The translations under genes were made by a program, and so were the position numbers. From Allomyces macrogynus ATCC 38327 (lineage: Eukaryota > Blastocladiomycota > Blastocladiomycetes > Blastocladiales > Blastocladiaceae): a DNA stretch of 60,904 nucleotides. The DNA lies in NCBI GenBank assembly GCA_000151295.1, contig GG745328.1, positions 2,145,025 through 2,205,928 of the forward strand. The letters run 5' to 3'. The notes below the pieces were generated by a model. The model was not told the DNA's origin. It worked only from the letters and a program-made list of their open reading frames with translations, and searched no databases. Below are positions 21,090 to 32,667 of this stretch, piece after piece. Positions within the stretch are counted from its first letter, which is position 1; every line of letters begins with the position of its first letter.

Positions 21090-23958
21090 ATGGCAACAGA
21101 TATTCTGGTCCAGCTTGCGTTCACGACAGGCCTGTTCCCGGTCCTGATTGCCGCCTTCTGCGCGATTCATTACTGGCGCCCGCTTGAGCGCATTTACTTT
21201 CCCGACGATCCAACGCGCCGGTGCGTAGCCAGCGAGGCTCACCGAACGCCCGACGATGCTCCATTGGTGGTCGCGGCGTGACTCTTTTCCGTCATTGATA
21301 ATTGACCGACGCTAGGACGACGTTACCGCGCAATGGGCTCCCGACCAGGAGGATATCGTCGCGGTCGCCATGGGTTTGGGTCAAGGCCATTTGGAACTCG
21401 ACCATGGAGGATGTACTGCAGGAGTGCGGTGCTGATGGAGCACTGGTGCGATTACCTGGCTACGTCGCGGCGGTGGTGCTGCTCGTGCGACCATGTTTGC
21501 TGACTGGAAATCGGCTCTAAAACAGGTCTTTTGCGCCGTCGAGTTTGGCATCAAGCTGTTCGTGACGTGCTCGGTTGTTGGTATCCTGGGTTCGTAAATG
21601 TCTTGGCCCTGGACCGCCTGCGCTCGTCAAGAAAGAGGACCTAATCGCCCCCGTTTTGTAGCCGTTCTGCCCGTCCACATTCGTCACGTCAACTCGCAAC
21701 CCACGGGCCGCACCGAGCTCTACACGATCGATAATATCCCCAATGGGTCGAGAGCGCTCTTTGTCCACCTCGCCGCCACGTGGTTCATTGCGCTCGCCTT
21801 CTACTACCTACTCTATACGACCTACCACAGGGTGCTCGCGATCAAGAACCGGTATATGCTGTTCACGGGCCCGTCATCGCGCACGATCCTCGTCGATGGC
21901 ATTTCCGACGACTTGTCGGAAACCGAACTGCATATCTATTTCGAGTCACTCGGGATCGGGCCCGTGGAAAAAGTGGTCATCTTGCGGCACTCGCACGAGC
22001 TGCTCGATGCGATTTCCGAGCGGTGGAAGTGGTTGCTGCGCGCTGAGCGGATTGCCACAGAGATTGAGGATGGAGCCGAACACCTGCGCGAATTGCGCGA
22101 CACCATGACGACGACCAATTTGCCAAGCCCGAGGGCAACCGAGGCGACCAGTTTCCTCGCGCACCAGGCGCGGCTCGTGGAACCGCCGCGGCAGTCGTTC
22201 ACCAAACGGCTACGGTGGTTTTTCATGTCGTCCGGTGAGCGGTTGCAGCACGCCAAGGACCGGTTCCGCGAGGCCGACGACCGTGTGCAGGCGCTGCGCC
22301 GCGACTTTGTGCGGCACAGCAAGCGCGTACCCTCGGCCTACGTTATGTTCCGGCACCCGGTCTCGGAAAGTATTGCGACGCAGGCCATGGTGCACGGGTC
22401 GTTGACGGAAATGCGTGTCGTGCGTGCACCGCCACCCGCCGAGGTCCGGTTCCACAACTTGTCGATTCAGCCAGCGATCGCGTCGGTCCGATTCGTGCTC
22501 GTCGCCGCGGCCATGTTCTTCCTCATCTTTTTCTGGGCCGTGCCGATCGGTGCCGTCTCGTCGCTGCTCTCGCTCGAGGAACTCGTGCGGATTTTGCCGG
22601 GCCTGCAGGCCGTGCTCGACCAGTCGCCCGTGCTCACCAAGTTCATTCAGCAAATCTTACCGACGCTCGCCGTGACCATTTTCCTGTCGCTGTTGCCCGT
22701 GATCCTTGACATTCTCGGCCGCATCCGTGGGTTCCGGTCGATTTCCGAGAACAACCTGTTTGTGTTCACGGCCTACTTTTACTTCCAGCTGTTCAACGTG
22801 CTGCTTGTCTTTACGATTGCCGGGACCGTGTTCAAGGCGTTCGAGGACATTCTCGACCGACCAAGCAGTTTGCCCGAGTTGCTCGCGCGGTCACTGCCCA
22901 AGGTCTCGCCGTTCTTTGTGAACCTCGTGATGCTGCACACGTTTGTCTTGATCCCGCTCGTGCTGCTGCAAATTGGCGCGACGATAGTCGACGGGTTCTT
23001 GAGACCACCCGCGACCCCGCGCGAGCATTTTTTGGCGCGCAAGCGGCAAGTGTGGAAGTTTTTCGAATTTGCACCGACAGTGCTGATCATGGTGATTGGG
23101 CTCGTCTACTCGCTCGTCGTGCCGCTGATCCTGCCGTTCTGTCTCGTCTACACGGTGATTGCGTGGGGCGTTTGGCGGTACCGGCTGCTCTACCAGGTGA
23201 GCGTCTCGGAGACGCAGGGCAAGTTCTGGATCGAGTTTGTGCGCATGGTGCATTACGGGCTCACGATTTTCGTGTTGCTCATGATCGGTACGTTTGTGCG
23301 CGTGTGCATTGGATTTCCCTCGGCCTTCCTGACCTCGACTGACCGTCGCGTCCATCAACAAACAGGCATTCTCTCGCTCAAGAAATTCTACTGGTCCTTC
23401 TTCCTGATCCCGCTGCTCGGCCTCATCGGGATGGGGTGGTACTGGATTACCTACATGGAGCAGCGCGTCGCCAATGTCCCGCTCGACGTCTGGCGCGAGT
23501 GGCGCGGCGACACGATCACGGAAGAGGCCGACGATATCGACGGGTTCTGCCAAGGGATCCATGGGATCGACCGCCTGCCGATCCGGTTCGGGTACGATAA
23601 TGTGCTCGTGCACGGCGTGCTCCCGACGCCCTGGCTACCCGGCGAACTCACACCGCCGCGCGTCAACACGCCCGAGTCCGGGTCCAACACGACGTCGGCC
23701 GGATCGCTGCCGAGAGCGTTGGTCGGGATCAAGGTCGAGAGTCCGCCCGTGGGGCCGCGCAGCGCCGGGTCGAGGCCCGCGAGTGCGTCCCGGTTGGGAC
23801 GGAGGCCACTGAGTGCGGGGCCCGACGAGGAGGAGATTGGCATGGGGATCGACGAGGATGGGACGACGCCCGTGCCGACGACCGCCGAGGATGACGAGGC
23901 GAGCGTGTTGCGGAGCGTGGTCGGGTCCAAGTACGGGTCCGCGGCCGATTTGGTGTAG
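21090..23958 (+). CDS. OSCA/CSC1 (TMEM63-like) mechanosensitive or osmosensitive cation channel
   Basis: Exons 21090-21220, 21316-21445, 21526-21589, 21662-23287 and 23366-23958. The first exon gives an N-terminal helix (LVQLAFTTGLFPVLIAAF) and YWRPLERIYFP. Exon 2 has WVKAIWNSTMEDVLQECGADGALV, and exon 3 FCAVEFGIKLFVTCSVVGI, both conserved CSC1 N-terminal features. A cytosolic domain with RTILVDGIS follows. It precedes the RSN1-type transmembrane core with many spans (VLVAAAMFFLIFFWAVPIGAV onward) and the pore-region pattern LPTLAVTIFLSLLPVIL. The C-terminal ~140 residues are disordered and Ser/Pro/Glu-rich. Family members are stretch- or osmolarity-gated calcium-permeable channels. In a wall-less zoospore this would suit osmoregulation (inference). 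The 78-nt intron 23288-23365 is a multiple of three without a stop. Confidence 0.93.
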
Positions 23959-24709
23959 GGTAGAAAGCGCATTTTGTCGAGTTTGGTCGTGTTCATATTT
24001 ACCAGCTCAATCGTTATCCATTTTACCAAGTCTTCGACGCCGCTTCCCGTTTCACGAAAGCGTTCAACCCCTTCTCTGTCATTCCGTGCACGCTCTTTGG
24101 CTCAGAGAGAAGATTATAGAGGCCACATTTCTCGACAGGGATCCTTGTCACCTGCAAGTCGGCAACAGATCATTGTCTCATCATCGCCCTGGCACGACAA
24201 CGGGGCCGGCCGCCGGCACAGCGACGAGTGCGCGCAAGCACTGCAAGAAGTGGGCCGGGGCCGTCGTCGCCGCCGTCGTGGCTGATGCTGACTTTGGCCA
24301 GCGTTGAGCTGCTCTCGACAACATGCTCAGCGCTGGCGACTTTCGAAGCTGCACGCAACGGATCAGGTGAACCGACGTGACCGCGTCCGAGCATGGTGCG
24401 AACACGTTTTGTTGCAAAAACCACCACTTCTGCTCGACGTCGCCTGTCCCTTCCGGCGCCGCGTCTTTCGCTGCCTCGTTGATCGATCCTCGACGATCTG
24501 GGCCAAGCACTCGCCGCACTGTCCGCGCCGCGCCGTGGGGCAACGTCACGTCGACTCCCAAGGCCCGGCCCCCGTCCCGTCCGTTGTCCGAGCTTCCATC
24601 AGCCACCAATCGACCAGTGAATGCATCCCGCTCGTCGTCTCCACCACCAACTCCGAATTCGGACCGACTTTTCCATCAATCTACTGCGGCCCCGCCGCTA
24701 TCAACCGCC
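23959..24709. other. intergenic region
   Basis: About 750 bp between the OSCA stop and the XPR1 ATG. The left third is T-rich (3' UTR); the right two thirds are GC-rich without recognisable conserved coding sequence. Confidence 0.4.
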
Positions 24710-27631
24710 ATGAAGTTTGCCAAGACGATCCTGCACAAGAAGACGCCCGAGTGGGCCGACAAGTACATTGACTACAAGCGACTCAAGAAAATCATTTCGC
24801 GCCGTTGCGCACTGACGACCGTCGTCGACGGCCCGGGCGTCACCGGTGGCGGAGTTGCAAGGTTGGCTACGCCCGTGCACTCTGGGTCTGGGTCGGGCCA
24901 CGACGACGAGGACAATGACGACGATGACGATCATCATCCGCCGTGCACCGTCGGCGGCAGCCCTCGTCGAGATTCGAATCGCGCGGCGCTTTTTGTGCGC
25001 GACGCTGGATCCCAGTCGCCGCCGCTGCACCGATCGGCCATGCCGCACTCAGTCTCGATGCCAGTTACGAATGCCGACCGTCGTGCGCGCCGCCCGTTCT
25101 TGCACGAGGATTCGTCCGTGTCGGCTGGCTCAGTGGGTGATATGGCATCGGGGGAGCGTGCGCGGTCTCTCTCCCGCGATCAACCGCAGCCAGGTACGTC
25201 GTCTTGGCCGGTGAAAGGGTATTTGGCAGTGGATACAGTTCTCATTCCAATGGGCGGATCTGTAGGAAGTTCGTCTCCAAGATCGCGCAACGGGAACGGT
25301 CTGCTGCCGCTCGGCGCGGACACCGTGTTTGCGCGCGAGCTCCAAGCTGAACTGACCAAGGTGTGCAAGTTTGTTGACGGTACGCGGTTTCTCCACCCGC
25401 TCCCATTCTCGAAATGGATATGCTGACCCTCGCTCTCGCCAATGTAGAACTCGAACACGAGGCGAGCCTTCAAAAACTTCGGCTCCAACGGATCGTCCAA
25501 AACGGGTTCGTTGATTGCTCAGCCGAAGCAATCGTGTTTCCGCATCGAATTCTGACCTTGTGCATGTTGTGTTCTTCAGCACAACTTACGACTACGACAA
25601 GCGCAAGCTGAAGACGGCATTCCTCCAGCACTACCGATATCTCGAACTGATAAAAGGGTTCAAGACCATCAACCGCCAGGGCTTTCTCAAGATTGTCAAG
25701 AAGTACGACAAGGCGTCAGGTCACCACACGCTCGACTACTTTACTCGAAATGGGCTCCGGGCCACGACTTTGGACCACGAAGAGGGTATCGCAGAGTTGA
25801 TGGCCGACTGCGTGGTGCGTTGGACTCGCATTTCTGAAATGGGATCGTTTTCACTTGCTCACGTGCGATGATGATCCGTTAGCATCAATTCAGCGAAAGG
25901 TTCACTCAAGGCCAGCGCCGCGCCGCGCTCGCCTTTTTACGCGGCCCGACTAGCACGCCGGGCGACTACCACGAGTCGCCGACCTACCACGCCGCGAGCG
26001 CATTCAACGGCTGCTGCCTTGGAGCCGGCGTCGTGTTGCTGATCCAGTCATACCTGCGGCACCCGCCCGCGACTGACGACCAGTGGCTCATGGAGGCCGC
26101 CTACTTGGCCATGCTCGCGATGATGGTCGCGTCGGCCATGGGCCAGTTCGTGTTCGACCGCGTGCGCATCAACCACCACCTGATTCTCGACTATGAGACC
26201 CCAACGCAGTACCTGTCGTGGCTGCAGCTGCTCAATTTCCCGTGCGCGCTACTTCTCGTGTGGGCCGCGTGCCGTGCAGCCTGGGGCCGCGTCGAGGAAC
26301 TGATCATTGTGCAGGCCGTCAGCCTGGTCGTCGTGTTCGCGCTGCCAACGGCATTGTTCCACGGCGAGTTCCGGTGGTGGCTCGTGAAGCGGATCGGCCG
26401 CATTTTTGCGGCGCCGTTCTTCTCGGTCAAGTTTCCGGACGTGTTCATTGCCGACCTCATGACGTCATTGTCGTTTTCATTTGGCGTCGTGCCCTTGTGG
26501 GGCTGCACTTTGCACCGGTGGGCAGCAGGCGCCGTCGCAGATGTGGACGACGACGATCACGATTCCGCTCCTGCCCTGTGCTCCAAGTCGTCCTCGGTCG
26601 TCGCGCTGCGGCTCGTCTTTGCGCTCTCCCCGTACTGGATCCGGATTCTGCAGTGCGCGCGCCGCTGTCACGATTCGCGCGCGTGGGCGCCGCAGATTTA
26701 TAACCTCGTCAAGTACTTGCTGCAGTCGGTGTTCCTCATCTTGGCCGCGTTCAAGCTCAAGTCGGGTACGTCTTGCCGCTTGTCGCATTTGGCCATCGTT
26801 GGGCTTGAATCGCTGATGCAAACATTCTTTAGGGACGGTGTGGACGTTGACATGCCTCGTCGGGACGGCTGCGTCGCTGTACGCCTACGCATGGGACGTT
26901 TACATGGACTGGGGTCTCGTGCGCGTGATTCCGGTCGCGTCGCGACGGCCGGAGCCCCCGATTGCCCCGCCCGACCACCCACTGGACCGGCTGCACCGCG
27001 GCCCACCCCTGGACGCAGATGACACGAACCCCGTCCACAGCGATCACGACGACCACGACGACCACGACCCGATCAAATCGCCCGGCCTCGCATCGCCCCA
27101 CGATCCCGACTCTCCCGCCAGCGACCACGAGCACCACGACGATGAACACGAGTCGGCTGACGCCCTCGGCGAAGGTCCCGTGCGCACGTCACGGTTCTGG
27201 TGGCACGCGGCAGTCGTCCCCACCGCATGGCTCAACCGACGGCGCGACGCGTGGTGGCCCGTGCGTGCGGCTGCGGCGTGGGTCGTTGCGCTCTGGCACC
27301 GCACACTCGTCTTGCGCCACAACCGGCTGTTTTTCTCGACGCGGTTCTACGCGGTGGTGGTGGTGGTCAATTTGTTCGCGCGGTTTTCGTGGACGGTGGT
27401 ACGTTTGATGTTGATGGGGTGGAGAGTTTTGCGGATCACGGCGACTGACGATTCGTGGTGGCCGTGTAGACGCTCATTTGGCCGACAATGCCCGCGCGCA
27501 TGGTGATTGCGCAGGCCGGGATCGAGCTGACGCGTCGATTCTTGTGGATGCTGTTGCGGCTCGACAATGAACAGCGGCACAACTGCGAACGGCTTCGAGC
27601 AACGCGCGAGTCACGTTTGCTCGTATCGTAA
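24710..27631 (+). CDS. XPR1: XPR1/SYG1 phosphate exporter (SPX and EXS domains)
   Basis: Exons 24710-25193, 25266-25379, 25448-25505, 25580-25814, 25883-26765, 26833-27398 and 27470-27631. The SPX N-terminus [20 protein letters not shown] is followed by YKRLKKII, a long acidic/His insert, [12 protein letters not shown], and the SPX C-part with [18 protein letters not shown] and its basic inositol-pyrophosphate-binding lysines. Multiple membrane spans (residues about 450-650) lead to the EXS domain: [30 protein letters not shown] and the terminal [21 protein letters not shown]1/SYG1 exports phosphate under SPX control. A loop rich in Asp/His (repeats of DHDD) replaces the usual short linker near residues 730-760. 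The acidic-His inserts are lineage-specific. Confidence 0.93.
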
Positions 27632-27836
27632 ACCATTTGTCCATGGAAAAATCGATTAGTATTTCTCTCTTTTGTTGTGCCGTGCCTCTCCCGCCGCGAT
27701 CGCGAGCAGAGCGACCAAAGTGAGCCTCGGCAGCGGCAATAGCAGAATCCAAAGCAAAGGAGCACAAGATAGAGCTTCGACTACGATTCCCATTACGTCG
27801 AGCTTGTCTTAAGTCCGCCAACCATCATCGCCCTCC

Positions 27837-29447
27837 CTACGGGCGACCCTTGTGACCAGTCCCAGGCCCACCACCCTCCTTCTTCTTCCCCACCCACTGC
27901 CGGAACCGTGCGTCCAGCACGAGCGAGAGCAGCGGATTCCACACGCAAATCAGCGACGCGAGCACGCCGGAGACCGCATCCATGGCCGGCGGGACGGGCT
28001 CGAGCCTCGCCCACGTGTAGAACAATTCGATATCGTAGAGCACCCATGAGACAAAGTAAGACGCGACAATCGCGACCGCGCGCTTGAGCAGCATCGTCGC
28101 CATCCTGCGCGACTCGCCACCAATCCAGACACTATCGCGGCGCCCACGACCGCGCAAAACACGACCGAGCGCTGCGGCCGTGCCGCTCAGCGACACGTCG
28201 GCGGGCCGCGCCGACTTGAGCCACGACGACCGCACGCCCGAGTTGGCCGGGGTCGCGGGCGGCGGCGGGAGCGAGTTACTGGCAACGAACGTGTCGTTGG
28301 CGTCCTTGCCGCCAAAACTCGACCCGCGCGACAGGATCGACGCCAGCAGGTGCCGCGCGCTCCGCGACGAGTCAGGAGTACTGGATTTGCTGGTGTCCGA
28401 GGCTGCCCGACTGGACGCGGGGGAGGCGGCACCGCCGCTCGACGTGGGCGTGCAATCGCTGCTCACTGTGGCGCTAATCGATCCCATCCGCAATTCGCCC
28501 GCCTGCACCGACTCGTCCAAGCTAGCACCCGCGGGCGCCGACGCGAGCAGCTTGGCCAGCAACGGTCCGTGCTTGGTGGGCTTGGCGGGCTTGGCCCCTG
28601 CCATGCTCGGTTTCTTGGACACGCGCTGCGCCGTGCGCAACGAGGCCATATTCTTCTGCGTCGCGCGGTACGTGGCGAGAATGCGCCAATAGGCGAGCAA
28701 GAGCGCGACAGCCGCGCCGTTGAGCACGATCCCGGCCAGCACCTTGAGCCCAGCATCGAATGGTAGCGGGCTCGCCCACGCGATCATGCAGTACGTCCCG
28801 CACGGCTGCCGCACGTACATGAGCGAGAGCGGGCGGTGCGTGGTCCACCCCACCACGTCGGCCGCGATGCCGGCAATCAGCGGTAACATGGCGAGCCCGA
28901 CGCCCGAAAACCACGCGCACGCGACCATACCGGAAATGGCGCGGTGCCGCAGGTCCATCGTGTAGACGACGCGCGCGTACCGCTCGACCGCGATCAGCAT
29001 GATGGTCATCATCCCGGACACGACTGAAATTTGGTTGAGTGCGCCGTTCACTTGGCAAAGAATCGGCGACCGGTCGAGATAGAACGCGTCGCCCGAGGAC
29101 CCGACGAGCAAGGCCACGATCAGATTGTGCGAGACGAAGAGCAGGTCGGACGCGGCGAGCGACATGATGAGCAGGTTGGCCGAGGTCCGGTAGAGCTTGG
29201 CTTTGATTCCGACAGAGAGCACAACGGCGTTGAGGATCATGGCTGTGGCCGCGATCATGCACAAAATGGTGACAATGACTGTTAGCGGGGAGCCAGTCAC
29301 GGCAGCTGCACGAGTTGCCATCGCGGCCATGGCCATAGACGCATCGGGGTACCGCGCGGCAGCGGACGGGTCCATGACAGTCTGGTCGACGCCGTCGCTT
29401 GTCGTGATTAGCGCGCGTAGGGCGCCGAAAATCACGAGTGCGCTCAT
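27837..29447 (-). CDS. class A (rhodopsin-like) G-protein-coupled receptor
   Basis: One uninterrupted 536-residue frame starting MSALVIFGAL, with no intron. Seven hydrophobic helices carry class A hallmarks: Asn in TM1 (MILNAVVLS), LAASD in TM2, a Cys at the top of TM3 and ERY at its base (AVERYARVVY), a TM4 Trp (CAWFSG), a TM6 with SYFVSWVLYD, and NPLLS in TM7 where class A has NPxxY. A long intracellular loop 3 (residues about 262-455) is Ser/Ala-rich. There is no Lys in TM7 at the retinal-binding position, so it is not an opsin. Ligand unknown. It would act at the plasma membrane through heterotrimeric G proteins. The adjacent minus-strand gene also encodes a multi-pass protein. Confidence 0.85.
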   Translation of the reverse strand: MSALVIFGALRALITTSDGVDQTVMDPSAAARYPDASMAMAAMATRAAAVTGSPLTVIVTILCMIAATAMILNAVVLSVGIKAKLYRTSANLLIMSLAASDLLFVSHNLIVALLVGSSGDAFYLDRSPILCQVNGALNQISVVSGMMTIMLIAVERYARVVYTMDLRHRAISGMVACAWFSGVGLAMLPLIAGIAADVVGWTTHRPLSLMYVRQPCGTYCMIAWASPLPFDAGLKVLAGIVLNGAAVALLLAYWRILATYRATQKNMASLRTAQRVSKKPSMAGAKPAKPTKHGPLLAKLLASAPAGASLDESVQAGELRMGSISATVSSDCTPTSSGGAASPASSRAASDTSKSSTPDSSRSARHLLASILSRGSSFGGKDANDTFVASNSLPPPPATPANSGVRSSWLKSARPADVSLSGTAAALGRVLRGRGRRDSVWIGGESRRMATMLLKRAVAIVASYFVSWVLYDIELFYTWARLEPVPPAMDAVSGVLASLICVWNPLLSLVLDARFRQWVGKKKEGGGPGTGHKGRP

Positions 29448-30455
29448 GGTACGCGGTCGGCGTCGCGGATGATGGATCGCGTCGGTAAATTGACGGCACG
29501 CTTGATACTGGTCGAGTTCGTCGACGTCCGCGTCGCCTCACGCTCGAGTAGCGCCAAACTGTTGCTCCTTGGAGAATTAGACCGCGATGGAGGTTGCTTC
29601 TACAGGGAAGATGTCGTCCGAAGATACGGAGCGTCTGCCGAAGGCGAGACTTCTCGGAAAAGAGGAGCTCCCGGCTAGTTTCGAGGAGGCCCGCCACAGA
29701 GGCAGTGCATCTTGGCGGAGACATTTATTGCCGGCGTCTTCTGCCATCAAAGACGGGCTCCTGAACGCGCGCGCGTGCATTGGCCGGCAGCACTTGATTA
29801 TACGTTCTCCTGGCACACTGTCCCCATCTTTCGGCAAAGAGCACGGCCGTGCACGAAAAGTTCGGCCCTGTTCTTACTTTCAACTGATTCTTTCGTTCAA
29901 AGAGCGTCTTGCCAGGGGTTGGGGAGCAGTATCCTTTGACGCCATCAGTTCGCAGCACCAAACTTGATCGTTGCTCGTCTTGCTGTTCGTTCGGGTTCTA
30001 TCGAGCCGGAGAGACGCTCGGCAACCACTGGCCCATACTGCGTCATGTTGGATGGAAGCGCGTCGTTGCCGATATCCATGGAGGTCGACGACGTCGACAA
30101 GGGAGCGCGCGACGCGAACAGCAAGATGACCACGAAGGTCAAAGAGGTCTGACTCACACCTGGAGGTCTGACTCAAATTCGGGGCAGGTCGAGCGGCCAG
30201 CACCGAACCATTATCGAACGATAAACCAGTCTGCGCCAATAAAACTACGTAAACTACGTCATTCCAAGTGTATAGCCACCCTCTCCACCCAGTCCCTTCG
30301 TGTCAAACCCGCTCACCGAGTCAAGCGCGCCCTTCGCTAGCACCACGTCGCTGCACGCTTTCCGTGATCGTGCCTTCCCCTCCCCTCCCGCTCCCAGCAT
30401 CGTTTGCTCCCACGAAGGAGGCGCCTAACAAGGTGTATTTGTCCATTCTGCAACG
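29448..30455. other. intergenic region with short direct repeats
   Basis: About 1 kb between the GPCR start and the stop of the next minus gene, so it holds the GPCR promoter. Small open frames on both strands look random. Two short direct repeats occur: GAGGTCTGACTCA twice near 30145-30176, and AAACTACGT twice at about 30242-30260. Confidence 0.5.
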
Positions 30456-31884
30456 TCACGAGTCGCCAATCGCTTTCCTCACTTCGTCGCCGTCAAGTAC
30501 CGCACTCCCCGTGTCCAACGCACCCGACGCCAGAATCAGTTCTCTAAGCTCTCCACCGGGCGGCGATCCCAATTTTCCCGGCGCCGGCGCAATCACGTTC
30601 CCCGACGGGGCCACTAAAATCGGCCCATTGACCGTCTCGGCTTCACGCGCAGCCACCGCACGCGCTCGCAACCTCACGTTGGCAAAATACGACAGCGCGT
30701 TAGCCCACCCGCTCGCCGACGGCGGGACAATATAGAAAAACGCCGACACAGGCTCGAGGTACCCGGCGAGCGCCCATCCCGCCGTGACCCACGTGCCGAT
30801 CGCGTTAGGTGCTGAGCTGACGACCGTCGCCACGAGCAGGTTGGAGAGCGATCGCAATATCACTTGGTGCTCATCCATTGGTTTCGCCGCCGTGCCACCC
30901 GCGTGCTGGGTCGCGCTCGCAAGCGGCGACCGCATGGCTTCGCTGAGCAGCGCCATGGTCACGCGCACCTCGTGCGCGATTTTGGTGTAGCTGAAGAGCG
31001 ACGCGCACGCATTGAACGTGGCGGTCGCGGCCGAGATGAAGAGGAGAGCGATGCCGGCAGGGCTGTGCGTGTTGACGGAGCACCTACAAAAGAGACCACG
31101 GTCCAGGCACGGCGTGAACGTCCAGTCGCGCGTCCACAAGGTGGAGAGGCAAGGTGCGCACGTACGTGATCCCGTTCGTGCCAAACCCGAACGTGAACAG
31201 CTCGGCAAAGAAGATGACGGCAAACGAGCACGCCGTGTTCAAGTGCAGCTTCCAGTCCCATGTGCCGAGCGAGATCGACATGCCCTTGACGACCTTCAAG
31301 TAAGTGAAGAGCGCGAGAAACGCGGCAAAGTACTGCGCCGAGCTGGGCCAGATTTATCGGGCGCAGTGGTCAGCGCGACGTGACCCGACCAACGATCCCA
31401 GCAGTTAAACGGCAAAGGCGCACCCAAATAGGACTCCCTTGGTCCCTGAAATTGCGACACATGTCGGCTCGCTCGGAAACTGCCCCGTGGCCAGGATCAA
31501 TAAATGGTCGAACGCGTGCGTCGCTGCAAAAAGCGTCTCGAACAGCGCGATGTAGACAGGGAACCGCGCCGAAAAATCGCTCTTGGCGAGCGTGCGCAGG
31601 ATGGAGCTGTAGGACCTGCAAACTGTCTGTTTGCCGTTGGCAGATCGCGGGTACTCGAAAGCGCCAAAGCAGTGCGCGAGGACCAGAATCGACGTGATGA
31701 GCGACACGAGCACATTGACCAGGCTGATCCAATGGATGGCGATCAGGAATCCGGGCCGCGGGCCAATTCGAATCGAGGAATCATAGTCGAACGCGGTGGC
31801 CTGGATCAGCCAGGACGACCCAAGCAGTGCGGGGAACGGCGGGAACGCAGTGTCGGCCGCCCTGGGCGAGACGAGCGCGATCAT
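30456..31884 (-). CDS. multi-pass (about seven-helix) membrane protein, receptor-like, unassigned
   Basis: The ATG at 31884 opens MIALVSPRAAD (a start at 31932 is also in frame). A first exon gives helices LIAIHWISLVNVLVSLITSILVL-type and RFPVYIALFETLFAATHAF-type. A GTGCGC donor after VLFG joins to SAQYFAAFLALFTYLKVVKG and LNTACSFAVIFFAELF. A GTACGT donor joins to the last exon with AGIALLFISAATATFNACASLF, a long basic/His loop, LVATVVSSAPNAIGTWVTAGW and SAFFYIVPPSASGWANAL. About seven spans and an Ala/Gly/Pro-rich tail fit a 7TM receptor, but I see no class A, cAMP-receptor or Git3 signature. It sits in tandem with the class A-type GPCR. Function unknown. Confidence 0.7.
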
Positions 31885-32667
31885 GTTGATTGCAACTTGC
31901 AGAGAGCGAGATGGCAGCAGGTTGGAGGGCAAGCATCAGCAGTCAATCAACGTTGCAAATCGTGCAGCCAAGAACGTGGAAGATGAAGACGTTGGACTGA
32001 GGGGCGGGAGAGACCGAGGTTGAAAAGAGTGCATCGCTGGCTTTGATGAATTTGTCTCCAGTCCGCAAGCATGCGACCCAGCCCTTCCGGTCAGCAATCC
32101 CGTTCATCTCCTCTCCTCTTTTGTCCTTTAAGTTCTGCAAGGATTCAGCAATGCCAATCGGGCTCACATAATGTACAATTGCAGGAACACTGACGGACCA
32201 CGTTTGCTCGCCCGCGGGCGCAAGCCAAGCTAAACCAAAACCAAACCAGACCAAGAGCAAACGAACCAAAACGAACGAATGCAAAGAACGGAAAACAGAG
32301 CGGAGCGGAGCAGACGTTCCGCCACGGCGGCGGCGGCGGCAAGGACAACAACACTCGAGGGTGTCGGGCACGACAAAAACGGCGGGGGTGCGGCAACACA
32401 AAAACCGAGGAGTCCGATTTCACAACACGACACGACCAACACCTAAGCCCGAGCCCAACTGGGGGCCCATCGGGCAAGGTGCGAGTCCCGCGCCGGTTCC
32501 GTGATGCAGCTTGCGACAGCACGTTCTGGGCGTGGGGGCGCAAAGAGACAAAAGAACAATGAATGGAGCAAAAACGGGTATGAGAGAGCGAGAGAGCCTT
32601 GGGGCCAACGTCGGCACGGGGCCTCGCATCACGTGCCCCGCCAGTCCACACGAACTGCGCGCCGGGC
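31885..32667. other. intergenic region with AAC-rich tract
   Basis: About 780 bp between the multi-pass gene start and the LIS1 stop. A C/A tract at 32222-32275 repeats units like AACCAAAACC; in the LIS1 transcript sense it is a GGTTT-rich 3' flank. A short (CGG)n run is near 32325-32338. No gene recognised. Confidence 0.45.

Noticed and set aside
27837..29447. Opsin identity for the GPCR
   Set aside because: The TM7 position that carries the retinal Lys is Ser, so retinal binding is not supported.
29587..29967. Plus-strand 126-residue frame upstream of the GPCR
   Set aside because: No homology, no neighbour support, and overlapping frames of similar quality on the minus strand.
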